Part shown: positions 1 to 8,425 of the stretch, piece by piece | Numbering within the stretch: position 1 is the stretch's first letter | Layout: every line of letters starts with the position of its first letter | From: Salinibacter sp. 10B | Lineage (GTDB): Bacteria; Bacteroidota; Rhodothermia; Rhodothermales; Salinibacteraceae | DNA: 64,000 bases | Direction: 5' to 3' | Assembly: GCF_002954405.1 (NCBI RefSeq) | Contig: NZ_MQWC01000004.1 | Location: forward strand, 1,324,301-1,388,300 | The notes under the pieces: model-generated | Told to the model about the DNA's origin: nothing | Database searches by the model: none | Seen by the model: the letters and a program-made list of their open reading frames with translations, nothing else | Made by a program: the position numbers and the translations under genes

Positions 1-652
1 GCCCGGGCGGCTTGAAGGGCGTCCCTCCTGTCGAGGTAGCAGCAGCGAGACGCCCTTCCTTATCCCGAGCAATACATCCCACCGTGTCTGCCCCACTGTT
101 CTCACGGGGAGCGCCTGGCAGAAACGAATGGCTGGGATGCAGTTCGTCGGTGCGACGGCGTATCGTCTCGTAGCGGTCGCGCTCGCGATCGCAGATGAGC
201 GCCTCATTCTCAACCATCGTCAGCTCCTCAGCCTCAGCAAATCGTTCGGCACCCTCGCTTGCCAACATCCGCACGCGTCCGTCGCCTGCGTCCAGGAGGC
301 GTCGCGCCGCTCGGACAGGATGGGCAATACGCTGCGTCGCCATCACCGCGCCGTAGTCGAGCGTCGCCCCGTCCATCACGCCGGCGTCAAGCTCTACCTC
401 TCCGTCCTGATTCAACATGGCGCCGGTGCCCGCATCAAACGTCCCACGTGCTTCCATTGTCGCAACAACGTCCGTAACCACATCGAGGGGCGTAGCGCCG
501 TCTTGCAGTCGATCACGCCCGACTGCCACCGCCTCCCGGAGTCCCCTCCGATGGTCGGCGAGCACCTCATCGGGAATGGCCCACGCGCCCCCATGAACCA
601 GGAGGGCCGGGCCCGTCCCACCAAACGCTCCGCTGTGAAGGGATAGGGACAT
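1..652 (-). CDS. Isoaspartyl peptidase / L-asparaginase (Ntn hydrolase), C-terminus beyond window edge
   Basis: This minus-strand reading frame stays open from an ATG at 652 to the window edge, giving 217 residues. The N-terminus carries the family motif LLVHGGAW. Near residue 190 the segment SGADTVGCIARD is followed by AAATSTGG, which matches the autocleavage site of the plant-type asparaginase family; the Thr of DTVG would be the N-terminal nucleophile of the beta subunit after self-processing. Members hydrolyse beta-aspartyl dipeptides and asparagine. An in-frame TAG seven codons upstream of the ATG supports this start. No Shine-Dalgarno sequence is evident, as is common in Bacteroidota. 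The M23 peptidase gene ends 42 bases upstream in the same orientation, so the two may be co-transcribed. The last third of the protein is not in the window. Confidence 0.88.
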   Translation of the reverse strand, partial: MSLSLHSGAFGGTGPALLVHGGAWAIPDEVLADHRRGLREAVAVGRDRLQDGATPLDVVTDVVATMEARGTFDAGTGAMLNQDGEVELDAGVMDGATLDYGAVMATQRIAHPVRAARRLLDAGDGRVRMLASEGAERFAEAEELTMVENEALICDRERDRYETIRRRTDELHPSHSFLPGAPRENSGADTVGCIARDKEGRLAAATSTGGTPFKPPG

Positions 653-693
653 CAGAGGAGTGCCGCACGGCTAGAGAGTGACATCGCGCGGGC

Positions 694-1935
694 TCAGGAC
701 CGGATGGCCGCGGGCCCAAATGCCCGGAGGGGAAACAACCGCTCTAATCGATCCTGGACGAGCCGGTCAAACGCGTCCCGACGCTGCGGACGAATGGGAC
801 GAGACGGCGGAAGCTCTAGCTCGTACGGATCGACGGCCTTCCCGCGCTTCCAGAGGCGATAGTCGAGATGGGGACCGGTAGACAGGCCCGTGCTGCCGAC
901 ATACCCAATCGTTTCGCCCTGCTGCACCTCAGTCCCCACCTCGACGGCAATCTCTGAGAGATGCAGGTAGCCACTGGTGTAGGTGCCGTTGTGGCGAATT
1001 TTGACGTAGTTGCCGTTGTTGCCGTAGTGGCCCGCCTTCACGACATTGCCACTGCCGACAGCGTGTACCGGCGTGCCGGTCGGCGCTGCGTAATCGGTCC
1101 CCAGGTGGGGGCGGCGGCGCTTTAGAACAGGATGATACCGACTCTGCGAGTACCCGGAACTGATGCGGGTATACCGGAGCGGGGCTTTCAGAAGCTTGCG
1201 CTGCAGACTCTGTCCCTGTCGGTCGAAATACTTCGGTCCTTTTCCATTCGCGAACCGGAAACCATAGTACGGCTCGTTCTGATGGGAAAAGTACGCGGCA
1301 AGAATCTTCCCGGGGGCCACCTGCGTCCCGTCCACCACCCGCTTCTCGTACAACACCCGAAAGGCGTCTCCCTCTCGGATGCGAAAGAAGTCGATCTGCC
1401 AGGCAAAAACCTCTGAGAGTCGAAGGGCAAGCTTGGGATGCGCCTCGTTGGCGATCAGCGTCTCATAGAGCGAGCTCTGAATCGTCCCCCGAACCACGGT
1501 CCACTCCCGCTCAACGGTCCGGCGGTCGAGATGGCTCCGAGAGGGGCGCTGGATGTTGAAGACGGCGTAGCGAACGGGGTCGATCCGGTAGACCAAATAC
1601 TGAGGCTGCTGTAGCCACGGATTGACATACACCCGATACGACTGCCCCGCCTCGATACTTCGCACGTTGAATTCCGGCCGGGCCGCCCGCGCGAGCCGCA
1701 CCGCCCGCTTCTGCGATACCCCATACGGCTCCAGCAAATCCCAAAAGGTTTGGTGCTGGGACACCCGTGCCTTGTCGACTGTGTACTTCTCCGCCGAGAT
1801 GCCGAAGTGCGTCTTCGTTCGCTCGGCAGCCGACGGTGTTGAGCGGTCATCCGGGGGCGTGGCCCCCACCGCCCCGATACGTCCAGAGAGAAGAAGAAAC
1901 AGGACTCCGGCGGCGACGAGTCGCGCGATTCGCAT
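694..1935 (-). CDS. M23-family murein endopeptidase, exported
   Basis: The 413-residue protein begins with a signal-peptide-like segment (MRIARLVAAGVLFLLL), then a long N-terminal region of the kind that precedes M23 domains, and a C-terminal M23 (lysostaphin/LytM-type) domain. Visible motifs are HLGTD (zinc ligands His and Asp), then GYLHLS and GPHLDYRL. In classical members the last is HLH, whose second His is a zinc ligand; here it is Asp358. I chose the ATG at 1935 because it gives a clean signal peptide; an ATG eight codons upstream is also in frame. The likely role is cleavage of peptide cross-links in peptidoglycan in the periplasm. It could be a regulatory, weakly active member because of the His-to-Asp change. 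Confidence 0.88.
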   Translation of the reverse strand: MRIARLVAAGVLFLLLSGRIGAVGATPPDDRSTPSAAERTKTHFGISAEKYTVDKARVSQHQTFWDLLEPYGVSQKRAVRLARAARPEFNVRSIEAGQSYRVYVNPWLQQPQYLVYRIDPVRYAVFNIQRPSRSHLDRRTVEREWTVVRGTIQSSLYETLIANEAHPKLALRLSEVFAWQIDFFRIREGDAFRVLYEKRVVDGTQVAPGKILAAYFSHQNEPYYGFRFANGKGPKYFDRQGQSLQRKLLKAPLRYTRISSGYSQSRYHPVLKRRRPHLGTDYAAPTGTPVHAVGSGNVVKAGHYGNNGNYVKIRHNGTYTSGYLHLSEIAVEVGTEVQQGETIGYVGSTGLSTGPHLDYRLWKRGKAVDPYELELPPSRPIRPQRRDAFDRLVQDRLERLFPLRAFGPAAIRS

Positions 1936-2131
1936 GTGGGACCAATCAAGCAGCGGCAAAGAGTTCTATGGATCCACGCTTAACAAATCCATGATGCGGG
2001 CCAATATCAATGAACAGACATCATATTCTTCAACCCTCCTCCGGCTTCGGTTGTCCTCTCTCCGCGCCTGCGCTTACTTTCCTTTTCGGGCCTCGTTTGC
2101 CGTCTTCTCCATTCGGTATTCGCTTCCCCTT

Positions 2132-2530
2132 ATGCCTCATAACCTGGACGCCGATCGCTGGCTCAAGCAGGCCACCCGAGACTTGCAGGCGGCTGAGCAT
2201 CTGCTGACGGGGGACTACTCCTCTCATGCGATCGTCTTCGCCCACCTTGCGGTCGAAAAGGCGCTGAAGGCTGTCTTCAAGGCCCAGACGACCAACCCCC
2301 CTCCGGTAACACACGACCTCCGGCACCTGGCGCAGCGCGTAGATCTTCCCTGGACACGCGATCACCGAGACACGCTCGACGAGCTCAGCGACGCCTCAAT
2401 TCTCTCCCTGTACGCCCCCGATGCCCCCTTTGGTCATCCCGTCGCCGACCAAACCGACGTCGCACGGAAACGCGTGAACGACGCGCGCATGCTGGTCGGC
2501 TGGCTCCGCCGCCATGTCGACCCTGAATAG
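2132..2530 (+). CDS. HEPN domain protein, no adjacent nucleotidyltransferase
   Basis: This is a 132-residue, mostly helical protein. The segment WLKQATRDLQAAEHLL followed by AIVFAHLAVEKALKA and a final helix with ARMLVGWLRR is the typical HEPN pattern (higher eukaryote and prokaryote nucleotide-binding). HEPN genes of this size usually sit beside a minimal nucleotidyltransferase (MNT) gene and work as toxin-antitoxin or RNA-processing pairs. No MNT reading frame is visible on either side: prfC follows in opposite orientation and the M23 gene diverges upstream. The frame is open further upstream, but the ATG at 2132 places the first conserved helix right at the N-terminus. A canonical R-x4-6-H RNase motif is not obvious, so catalytic activity is uncertain. 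Confidence 0.75.
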   Translation: MPHNLDADRWLKQATRDLQAAEHLLTGDYSSHAIVFAHLAVEKALKAVFKAQTTNPPPVTHDLRHLAQRVDLPWTRDHRDTLDELSDASILSLYAPDAPFGHPVADQTDVARKRVNDARMLVGWLRRHVDPE

Positions 2531-2729
2531 CCCGTCGCCGGGGTGCCCCCATCACGGAATACCGTCTCCCGCCCCCCGAAGATGATGCTACATTTCCGAG
2601 CTCCAATGCGGGATCTCAATCGGTTGGCGTGAGCACTCGAAATCGACTCGGGGTCCCCGGCAATGGGACTCCACGGGGATTGGTACCGGATCCTGATGCC
2701 GGAAGCTGGGGAAAAGGAGCTGGTGGGGA

Positions 2730-4394
2730 TTACTCCCGCTCGGACGTATGCTCTTTCGTGGACGCAAACGTAAGGCGCGGCCACTCTTCCACGGTGCGCT
2801 CCAGTCGGTAATCGCTAAGGCCGAGGTAGGCAAGATCCCCGTCCGCATCCTCGAAGAGGTTGTCCAGATTCTCGCTGCGGAAGTCCTCCAGGTCTTCGGA
2901 CGGGCCTTTCACCCACCGGCAGCAGGTATACGGGGCGCCCGTGAGGTGGGCGTCGACGTTGTACTCATCCTCCAGCCGGTCGAGCGTCACGTCGAACTGG
3001 AGCTCGCCCACGGCGCCGAGAATGTAGTCGTTGCCGCGCGCCGGACGGAACGCCTGAATGGCGCCCTCCTCGCTGAGCTGCTTGAGCCCTTTGCCCAGGT
3101 GCTTCGAACGGAACGGGTCGTCCAGGTGCACTTTCCGGAAGTGCTCCGGCGCAAAGCTAGGCACGCCGGTAAAGTGCAGCGGCTCGCTCGCCGAGAAGCT
3201 GTCGCCGATCTTGACGCGGCCGTGGCTCATAATGCCGATAATGTCGCCCGGATAGGCCGTGTCCACGCCCTCCCGATCCTGCGCCATGAAGGTGGTGGCG
3301 TTGTTGAGGCGCATCGTTTCGCCGGTGCGGTGGTGAATGACCTCCATCCCCTTCTCAAAGCGGCCCGAGCAGACGCGCACGAATGCCATGCGGTCGTGAT
3401 GCTTCGGGTCCATGTTCGCCTGGATCTTGAAGGCCACACCCGTGAAGTCGTCCTCGTAGGGCGAGACGGTGCGGGTCACCGTGGGTCGCGGCTGGGGCGA
3501 CGGGGCAATTTCGACGAAGGTGTCGAGCATGTCGCCCACGCCGAAGTTGCTGAGGGCGCTGCCAAAGAAGACGGGCGTCTGCTGCCCGTCGCGATACTTC
3601 TCCATCTCCAACTCGTTGCCCGCCTCGCGCACCAGCTCCACGTCGAAGCGCAGGTCGTCGGCCTGGTCGCGGAGCACCTCATCCAGCTGGGGATCGTCGA
3701 GGTCTTCGATGGGAAGGCGCTCATGCTCCCCCTCCATGTCCGCGTGAGAAAAGAGGTGCAGTTCGTCGCGGAAGAGGTTATAGGTGCCGCGGAAGCGGTC
3801 GCCCATGCCGATGGGCCAGGACAACGGTACGGTCTCCAGATCGAGCTCCTTCTCGATGTCCTCAAGAATGTCGAGCGGCGGCATCCCGTGCCGGTCCATC
3901 TTATTGACAAACGTGATGACCGGCATGTCCCGCATTCGGCAGACCTCCATCAGCTTCTTGGTCTGCTGCTCGACGGCGTTCGCGTTGTCGAGGACCATGA
4001 TGACGCTGTCGGCGGCCGTAAGGACCCGGTAGGTATCCTCCGAAAAGTCGCGGTGGCCGGGGGTGTCGAGCAGATTCATCTCGTAGCCCCGGTACGGAAA
4101 CTGCATCACGGAGGAGGTCACGCTAATGCCGCGCTCCTTCTCCATCGTCATCCAGTCGCTGAGAGCAAAGCGGTCGGCCTTCCGGCCTTTAATCTCCCCG
4201 GCCTCGTGGATAGCCCCGCCCTTCAGCAAGAGCTTTTCGGTGAGGGTTGTCTTTCCTGCATCCGGGTGGCTGATGATGGCAAAGGTTCGCCGCTTGTCCA
4301 CCTCCTTCTTCAGCTGTTTATCCACCGAGTCCGGCTCGGGGGAGGGCGCGGTCGATACGTCGGTCGTACTCACGGCATACGTCGGGTTATTCAA
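2730..4394 (-). CDS. prfC: Peptide chain release factor 3 (RF3)
   Basis: This 554-residue translational GTPase recycles RF1/RF2 from the ribosome after peptide release. The G1 motif is HPDAGKTT (residues 43-50), preceded by RRTFAIIS. The switch region includes MEKERGISVTSSV, G3 is DTPGH and G4 is NKMDR. The insert and C-terminal domains match RF3 rather than EF-G in length and sequence (for example GVGELQFDV and the EEGAIQ segment). The N-terminus has a roughly 30-residue acidic extension compared with Escherichia coli RF3. The gene stands alone; the next gene upstream, a small secreted protein, ends 98 bases away in the same orientation. Confidence 0.97.
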   Translation of the reverse strand: MNNPTYAVSTTDVSTAPSPEPDSVDKQLKKEVDKRRTFAIISHPDAGKTTLTEKLLLKGGAIHEAGEIKGRKADRFALSDWMTMEKERGISVTSSVMQFPYRGYEMNLLDTPGHRDFSEDTYRVLTAADSVIMVLDNANAVEQQTKKLMEVCRMRDMPVITFVNKMDRHGMPPLDILEDIEKELDLETVPLSWPIGMGDRFRGTYNLFRDELHLFSHADMEGEHERLPIEDLDDPQLDEVLRDQADDLRFDVELVREAGNELEMEKYRDGQQTPVFFGSALSNFGVGDMLDTFVEIAPSPQPRPTVTRTVSPYEDDFTGVAFKIQANMDPKHHDRMAFVRVCSGRFEKGMEVIHHRTGETMRLNNATTFMAQDREGVDTAYPGDIIGIMSHGRVKIGDSFSASEPLHFTGVPSFAPEHFRKVHLDDPFRSKHLGKGLKQLSEEGAIQAFRPARGNDYILGAVGELQFDVTLDRLEDEYNVDAHLTGAPYTCCRWVKGPSEDLEDFRSENLDNLFEDADGDLAYLGLSDYRLERTVEEWPRLTFASTKEHTSERE

Positions 4395-4492
4395 CGAACG
4401 GCGAACGGCCTGTGCAGCCAGAATATGTGCTACGCACCATCTGCTCGGACAGTTTTCGCGACTGCCCCCCTCCCACTGATCTCCACGGAGCC

Positions 4493-4948
4493 TTAACCCC
4501 CGGATGGGCGCAGCGTCTGATTCCGGGACAGCGGTGTTACGTCAATTCCGCGAAGTCCCACCTCTCCGACGCGCCGCCCGTCCGTAAATGGAATCCAGAA
4601 CAGCCCATCTGGCTCTCCCGTCTTCATCTCTCCCGGCCCGAGACGCCCCTCCGCCTGCGCCGTGGCTTCCCCTTCGGGTCCCCGAAAGATAATGGTGAAT
4701 CGGTAGCGGACGGCAACGTCCCTTTCATTGCGAAGACGAATGACGACTCCGTTGTTCTGGGTGTCGGCCTTGTCGTAGAAGAGGTAGCCAAACTGTACCC
4801 CGTTTCGGGTCACGATGTGCGTCCAGGCCCCCTCGTACCACGGCTCGGTCGAATCCGCCACTCCCCGACTCGAATCCTGGGCGTGTGCCGGAAACAGTCC
4901 ACCCAGCACGCAACATGCAAGAACGGCAACGAGCGTAGTGCGCACCAT
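4493..4948 (-). CDS. Small secreted protein of unknown function
   Basis: I do not recognise this 151-residue protein. It has a clear Sec signal peptide (MVRTTLVAVLACCVLGGLF) with a probable cleavage after AHA, before QDSS. The mature part is predicted to be beta-rich, with alternating hydrophobic strands such as NGVVIRLRN and VRYRFTIIFRG, and has no cysteine, so it is likely a soluble periplasmic or secreted beta-sandwich domain. It precedes prfC in the same orientation with a 98-base gap. No catalytic motif is visible. Confidence 0.7.
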   Translation of the reverse strand: MVRTTLVAVLACCVLGGLFPAHAQDSSRGVADSTEPWYEGAWTHIVTRNGVQFGYLFYDKADTQNNGVVIRLRNERDVAVRYRFTIIFRGPEGEATAQAEGRLGPGEMKTGEPDGLFWIPFTDGRRVGEVGLRGIDVTPLSRNQTLRPSGG

Positions 4949-4954
4949 ACGAGA

Positions 4955-5080
4955 CTAGCGGTCAGCCAAGTTGAGGGGGGCTGAATTGAATATGCGGTGT
5001 TGCATACGGCATTCAGAAGCCTGCGTACGGTCCACAAGCCAGCGTGCTACCCGACAAGGAAAAACATGCCGCACCACTAG
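4955..5080. repeat. Dispersed repeat, about 120 bp, copy 1 of 2
   Basis: This segment matches 39853-39968 in blocks with short indels. Shared blocks include GGTCAG, TGAGG, GAATTGAATA, GTGTTG, CATTC, CTACCCGACA and GCACC-CTAG in the same order. A short imperfect palindrome lies around GAAT...ATTC. It carries no open reading frame. It lies just upstream of the small secreted-protein gene, and copy 2 lies just upstream of tRNA-Leu. Its nature is unknown. Confidence 0.6.
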
Positions 5081-5162
5081 GCTATGTCAATCGTTAATGT
5101 TTGGGCGTTAGGAGTCGCAATACGCCGCGTACATGGCTAGCGACTCCGTTCGAAATCGCCTC

Positions 5163-5351
5163 CGTAGCGCCGTTGGACTGTGCCGTTACGAGATTAATCG
5201 CAGGACCGACATGCCGTGACACTGGATCGGTCGTTTTCTACAAAGGTCAATATCCCCTGTGTAGCGTCGTTGGGGTCCAACGACGCTACACAGGTGGCCT
5301 CTCCCTCGTCCGGCGGACAATCTCACAATCCTACACTCCAACGGCGCTACG
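5163..5351. repeat. Nested palindromic element, copy 1 of 2
   Basis: This 189-bp element is homologous to 22144-22324. The outer arms are CGTAGCGCCGTTGGA (5163-5177) and its exact reverse complement (5337-5351). A middle stem is GAGATT (5190-5195) with AATCTC (5319-5324). The inner hairpin has perfect 18-bp arms (5256-5273 and 5277-5294) and a 3-base loop. The inner arm core GTAGCGTCGTTGG resembles the outer arm, so the same motif occurs four times in alternating orientation. The direct repeat AATCGCC flanks the element (5154-5160 and 5357-5363) and may be a target-site duplication. There is no ORF; it is either a MITE-like element or a structured RNA. Confidence 0.8.
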
Positions 5352-5471
5352 AAAGGAATCGCCCTTCCACGTAGGATCTACCGGTAAAATCGCGGGTGGC
5401 ACTGCACTAGCCGCTTGGGGACATCGCATACCTTTACTCATACGTGCCCGACGAGCGGAAAGATGCGCGTG

Positions 5472-6746
5472 TCATAAAAGGAGCGCCATTCCAAGCGAGG
5501 CCCCCACGATCAGCGCAAGCCCCGGCATTACAGCCCGCCGCAGGGCCCGCGTGCCGGTCACCGCCACGATGCCGCCTTTCAATACCGTGTTGGCGGCCGC
5601 CGCGATCAGAATGGCCCGCGTGGCCGTGTGCGAGGGCACGTCGCCGCTCTCGTGCAGCCGGGCCATCGACAGCGTGATGGCATCCACGTCGGCCAGCCCC
5701 GCCACGACACTCGACAGGTACACCCCAGCGTCCCCAAAATACGATTGCGCCCCGTTGGAGACAACGAGAATGATTGCGTACAGCACCCCAAAGGTGATGG
5801 CTGGCACGAGACGAAACGGATTGCGCACCGTCTGCGGCTCGTTCTGTGCCTCCCCCGGCTGAACGCGGTACAGGTATCCGCAGTAGAGCAGACTGACCCC
5901 AAACACGCTCGTCACCGGCATCCATACGGTCGCCAATAGGGGCGGGTGCACGACCGCAACCTCCACAATCACCCGCACAAACATAATGGCCCAGGCAAGC
6001 ATGACGGCCATGGCAAACGCCCGGTCCAATCCCTCCGAATCGCGACTACGCTCAGCCACACTCAGCGTCACGGCAGTGCTCGACGCCAGCCCACCAAGGA
6101 GCCCGGTGAGCCCAACGCCGCGACGCGGCCCCACCACCTGAATGAGCACATATCCCAGAAAGCTGATCCCCGAGATGAGCACCACCATCAGCCACACGTT
6201 GTAGGGGACCAACACATCAAACGGCGGCGGGCCGTAGCCCTGCGTGGGAAGAAGCGGCAAGACGATGACCGTGATGACGGCAAACTTGAGTGTCGCGTAG
6301 ACGTCTTCTCGATCGATCCGACGGGCAAACGCATGCGTCTGTACTTTTATCGAGAGCAGAACGGCAGTCCCCACCCCGAGGGCCGCCGCAAGGCGCAGGT
6401 ACTCCCAGTAGCACAGCGCTCCCGTAAAAAAAGCGACCAGCGCCGCCATCTCCGTCGTGAGTCCCATGTCCCGCTCACGCGCCTGCCAGAAGTGACCGAC
6501 CGCCAGCAGGATGGAGATCGAAAGCAGGGCGACGACAAATGGCCCGGTGCTCTCCATTTTCTCTCCGGCCAATGCCGCGGCGGCGCCAAGCAAAGCAATG
6601 ATGGGAAAGGTTCGCGCCCCCGCCATCAGCTCCCCTTCCTCCCCAACGCGCTGCCGATACGCATACTCGCGCTGGAGGCCCATAAAAAACCCTAGGACAA
6701 GCGCCACTCCAAATCGATAAAAGAGTTGCAATGTACTCGTCTCCAT
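5472..6746 (-). CDS. MgtC/SapB-DUF4010 family membrane protein
   Basis: This 424-residue polytopic membrane protein has an N-terminal MgtC/SapB domain: LFYRFGVALVLGFFMGLQRE followed by AGARTFPIIALLGA, which is the family signature. The C-terminal half resembles DUF4010, with several more membrane segments, including GLTGLLGGLASSTAVT and a final GLADVDAITLSMA segment. Roughly twelve hydrophobic helices are visible. The substrate is unknown; MgtC relatives are linked to magnesium limitation. In-frame starts also exist at 6806 (GTG, overlapping the upstream gene's stop) and at an intermediate ATG. I prefer the ATG at 6746 because the MgtC domain begins immediately there. It follows the YdcF-type gene and is probably in one operon with it. 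Confidence 0.85.
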   Translation of the reverse strand: METSTLQLFYRFGVALVLGFFMGLQREYAYRQRVGEEGELMAGARTFPIIALLGAAAALAGEKMESTGPFVVALLSISILLAVGHFWQARERDMGLTTEMAALVAFFTGALCYWEYLRLAAALGVGTAVLLSIKVQTHAFARRIDREDVYATLKFAVITVIVLPLLPTQGYGPPPFDVLVPYNVWLMVVLISGISFLGYVLIQVVGPRRGVGLTGLLGGLASSTAVTLSVAERSRDSEGLDRAFAMAVMLAWAIMFVRVIVEVAVVHPPLLATVWMPVTSVFGVSLLYCGYLYRVQPGEAQNEPQTVRNPFRLVPAITFGVLYAIILVVSNGAQSYFGDAGVYLSSVVAGLADVDAITLSMARLHESGDVPSHTATRAILIAAAANTVLKGGIVAVTGTRALRRAVMPGLALIVGASLGMALLL

Positions 6747-6802
6747 ACGAAGGCTCAGGATCGGCAGTAGAAAAAACATGGGCGCTCGCCCTCTCAGAGA
6801 AC

Positions 6803-7597
6803 TCACCCGGACGGACGGTTCTGATCTTCAATCCACCCCCGCCAGCGGTACACAGTATAGCCGACGTATTCGTGGATCGCAGCCGTACTCTTGTCTAACG
6901 CACCAACGCTCGGTAGCAGATCGAGAAGGGTGGTAGCGCGCTGTACGACCCGATAATCGGTAGCGGCAGGCACGGCGGTAATGCCCGCACTCCGAAAGGT
7001 AGCGAGTGCACGGCGCATGTGCAGCGCCGACGTCACGAGCAGCACCCGGTCAAATGACTGTTTCTCCACGATTTCCGCCGTGTTCGTCGCATTCTCATAC
7101 GTGTTCGCACTAGTGGATTCCAGCAATACCGAGTCGGCCGGCACGCCCCAGCTGACGAGCAGATTCTGCATGGCCGGGGCCTCCCGAAAGCGCTGGTCCC
7201 TCCACGGCATCGTTCCCCCACTCGCAATGACGAACGGGGCCTTCTCCGCTCGATAGAGCCGCGCTGCATGCCAGAGCCGGTCGGAGGTCCCGTTGAGATC
7301 TGGATACACCCGGGGCGGCATAGGCGCCCCAACGGACCCGCCGAGGGCAACGATGGCATCAGCAGCAGGGGCTTGTTCAACCGACGCAGGGGGATAGCGC
7401 GACTCCAACGTGCCACAGAGCCAGTCGGAAAACACTGGCGTGGCGGGCACCCAGATAATGAGAATTCCGAGGCTGAGGCCCGCAAGGCCGACCCGTTTCC
7501 GCCAGTACATCCCCCCTCCACTGGCCACAAGCACCAGCAGCCCCAACGAAAGTGGGTAGATCAAGAGGCTTAGTACCTTCGAAAGAAACAAAGACAC
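6803..7597 (-). CDS. YdcF/ElyC-type DUF218 membrane protein
   Basis: This protein of about 264 residues has two N-terminal membrane segments (LSLLIYPLSLGLLVLV and GLAGLSLGILIIWVPAT) followed by a DUF218 domain. Family motifs are DAIVALGG, a conserved ASGG, ENATNTAEI and LLVTSALHMRRA. Relatives such as ElyC and SanA take part in envelope biogenesis and possibly in handling lipid-linked precursors. The likely start is a GTG at 7597, which puts the first membrane helix at the N-terminus; an upstream GTG at 7651 is also in frame. The stop lies close to the start of the MgtC-type gene, suggesting a two-gene operon. Confidence 0.85.
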   Translation of the reverse strand: MSLFLSKVLSLLIYPLSLGLLVLVASGGGMYWRKRVGLAGLSLGILIIWVPATPVFSDWLCGTLESRYPPASVEQAPAADAIVALGGSVGAPMPPRVYPDLNGTSDRLWHAARLYRAEKAPFVIASGGTMPWRDQRFREAPAMQNLLVSWGVPADSVLLESTSANTYENATNTAEIVEKQSFDRVLLVTSALHMRRALATFRSAGITAVPAATDYRVVQRATTLLDLLPSVGALDKSTAAIHEYVGYTVYRWRGWIEDQNRPSG

Positions 7598-7828
7598 GAC
7601 CGACGGGACACTGCGACGAAGTGCGAACAATGATTTCTCTCCCCCTCCCACACGCGTTCGTCGACTCAGAAGCGGTTGGTGGATGGATGTTCAGCCGAGA
7701 CACAGTGGTCGACGCTGCAAAATGGCGCTCAAGTGAGGCGAGCAAGCTGGGCTACGGGGCGAAGGCAGAAGCCATTTTGCATGAGATCCACGAAATCGTA
7801 GGCCCCGAAACAGCCGCCGAACAGCTTC

Positions 7829-8386
7829 TCAATCCATCGCCCCCCAGTGCTCCTGTACCGGCCCGTTGGCTCCGTAGACGGGATCGAGCGCGGGAAGTGG
7901 CACCTGCTCAATATTGCGGTCTGCCTCGGGCCGGTCTCCCGGCTCCCCCCGTTTTAGGTCCCAGTTCTGCCCATCGGGATAGGCTCCAACGACTAAAAAG
8001 TCTCCACTCGCGCCTCGATTCTTGTGCGCTACTCCCGCCGGAAGGACGAGCACGTCTCCCGCCGCTACGTCGACCGCGAGGCCGCCGTCCCCCCCAAGCT
8101 GTACAGCGGCATGCCCTTCCGCAATGCCCAGCACCTCGTGGGCCGTGCTGTGATAATGGTGATACGGGAAAATGCCGTTTCGCCACGCTCCCCGCCAGTT
8201 GTGAGCCTGAAAGACCTGCTCGAACGTGCGGGCAGGGGTCTCCACCGTCGAGCGGAGGGCCTGCGTGTAGATGAGCAGCGGAAGGCTCTCGTTGTTCGGA
8301 TACGGCCCATCCTCTTCCAGCAGATGCACCGCTAGGTCCGGTTCCTGTACGGCATCCGAAAATTGATCCGGGACCGACACACTCAT
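7829..8386 (-). CDS. Cupin domain protein
   Basis: This is a 185-residue single-domain cupin. The first cupin motif is visible as PYHHYHSTAHEVLGIAEGHA, with His residues and Glu positioned as metal ligands, and the second as GDVLVLPAGVAHKN. There is no signal peptide. The N-terminal part (LPLLIYTQAL) is typical of stand-alone cupins in Bacteroidota and Proteobacteria. The reaction is unknown; cupins of this form include isomerases, dioxygenases and binding proteins. It lies 39 bases downstream of the VKOR-DsbA gene in the same orientation, so the two may be co-transcribed. Confidence 0.85.
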   Translation of the reverse strand: MSVSVPDQFSDAVQEPDLAVHLLEEDGPYPNNESLPLLIYTQALRSTVETPARTFEQVFQAHNWRGAWRNGIFPYHHYHSTAHEVLGIAEGHAAVQLGGDGGLAVDVAAGDVLVLPAGVAHKNRGASGDFLVVGAYPDGQNWDLKRGEPGDRPEADRNIEQVPLPALDPVYGANGPVQEHWGAMD

Positions 8387-8425
8387 ACGTACGACCTCAA
8401 CACTAAACGCTCAATGCACAACGCC

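Larger units (their letters stand above)
4949..5471. other. Long intergenic region with two repeat types
   Basis: There is no convincing gene in these 523 bases. The region holds copy 1 of the 120-bp dispersed repeat and copy 1 of the nested palindromic element. Reading frames that cross it ignore the palindromes and show no family resemblance. Confidence 0.6.

Noticed and set aside
128-646. 172-codon plus-strand frame at the window start
   Set aside because: The opposite strand encodes a clear isoaspartyl peptidase running off the window edge.
2748-4496. Long plus-strand open frame opposite prfC
   Set aside because: It is the antisense shadow of a confident RF3 gene, produced by high GC and codon bias; its composition (Val, His, Arg-rich) is not protein-like.
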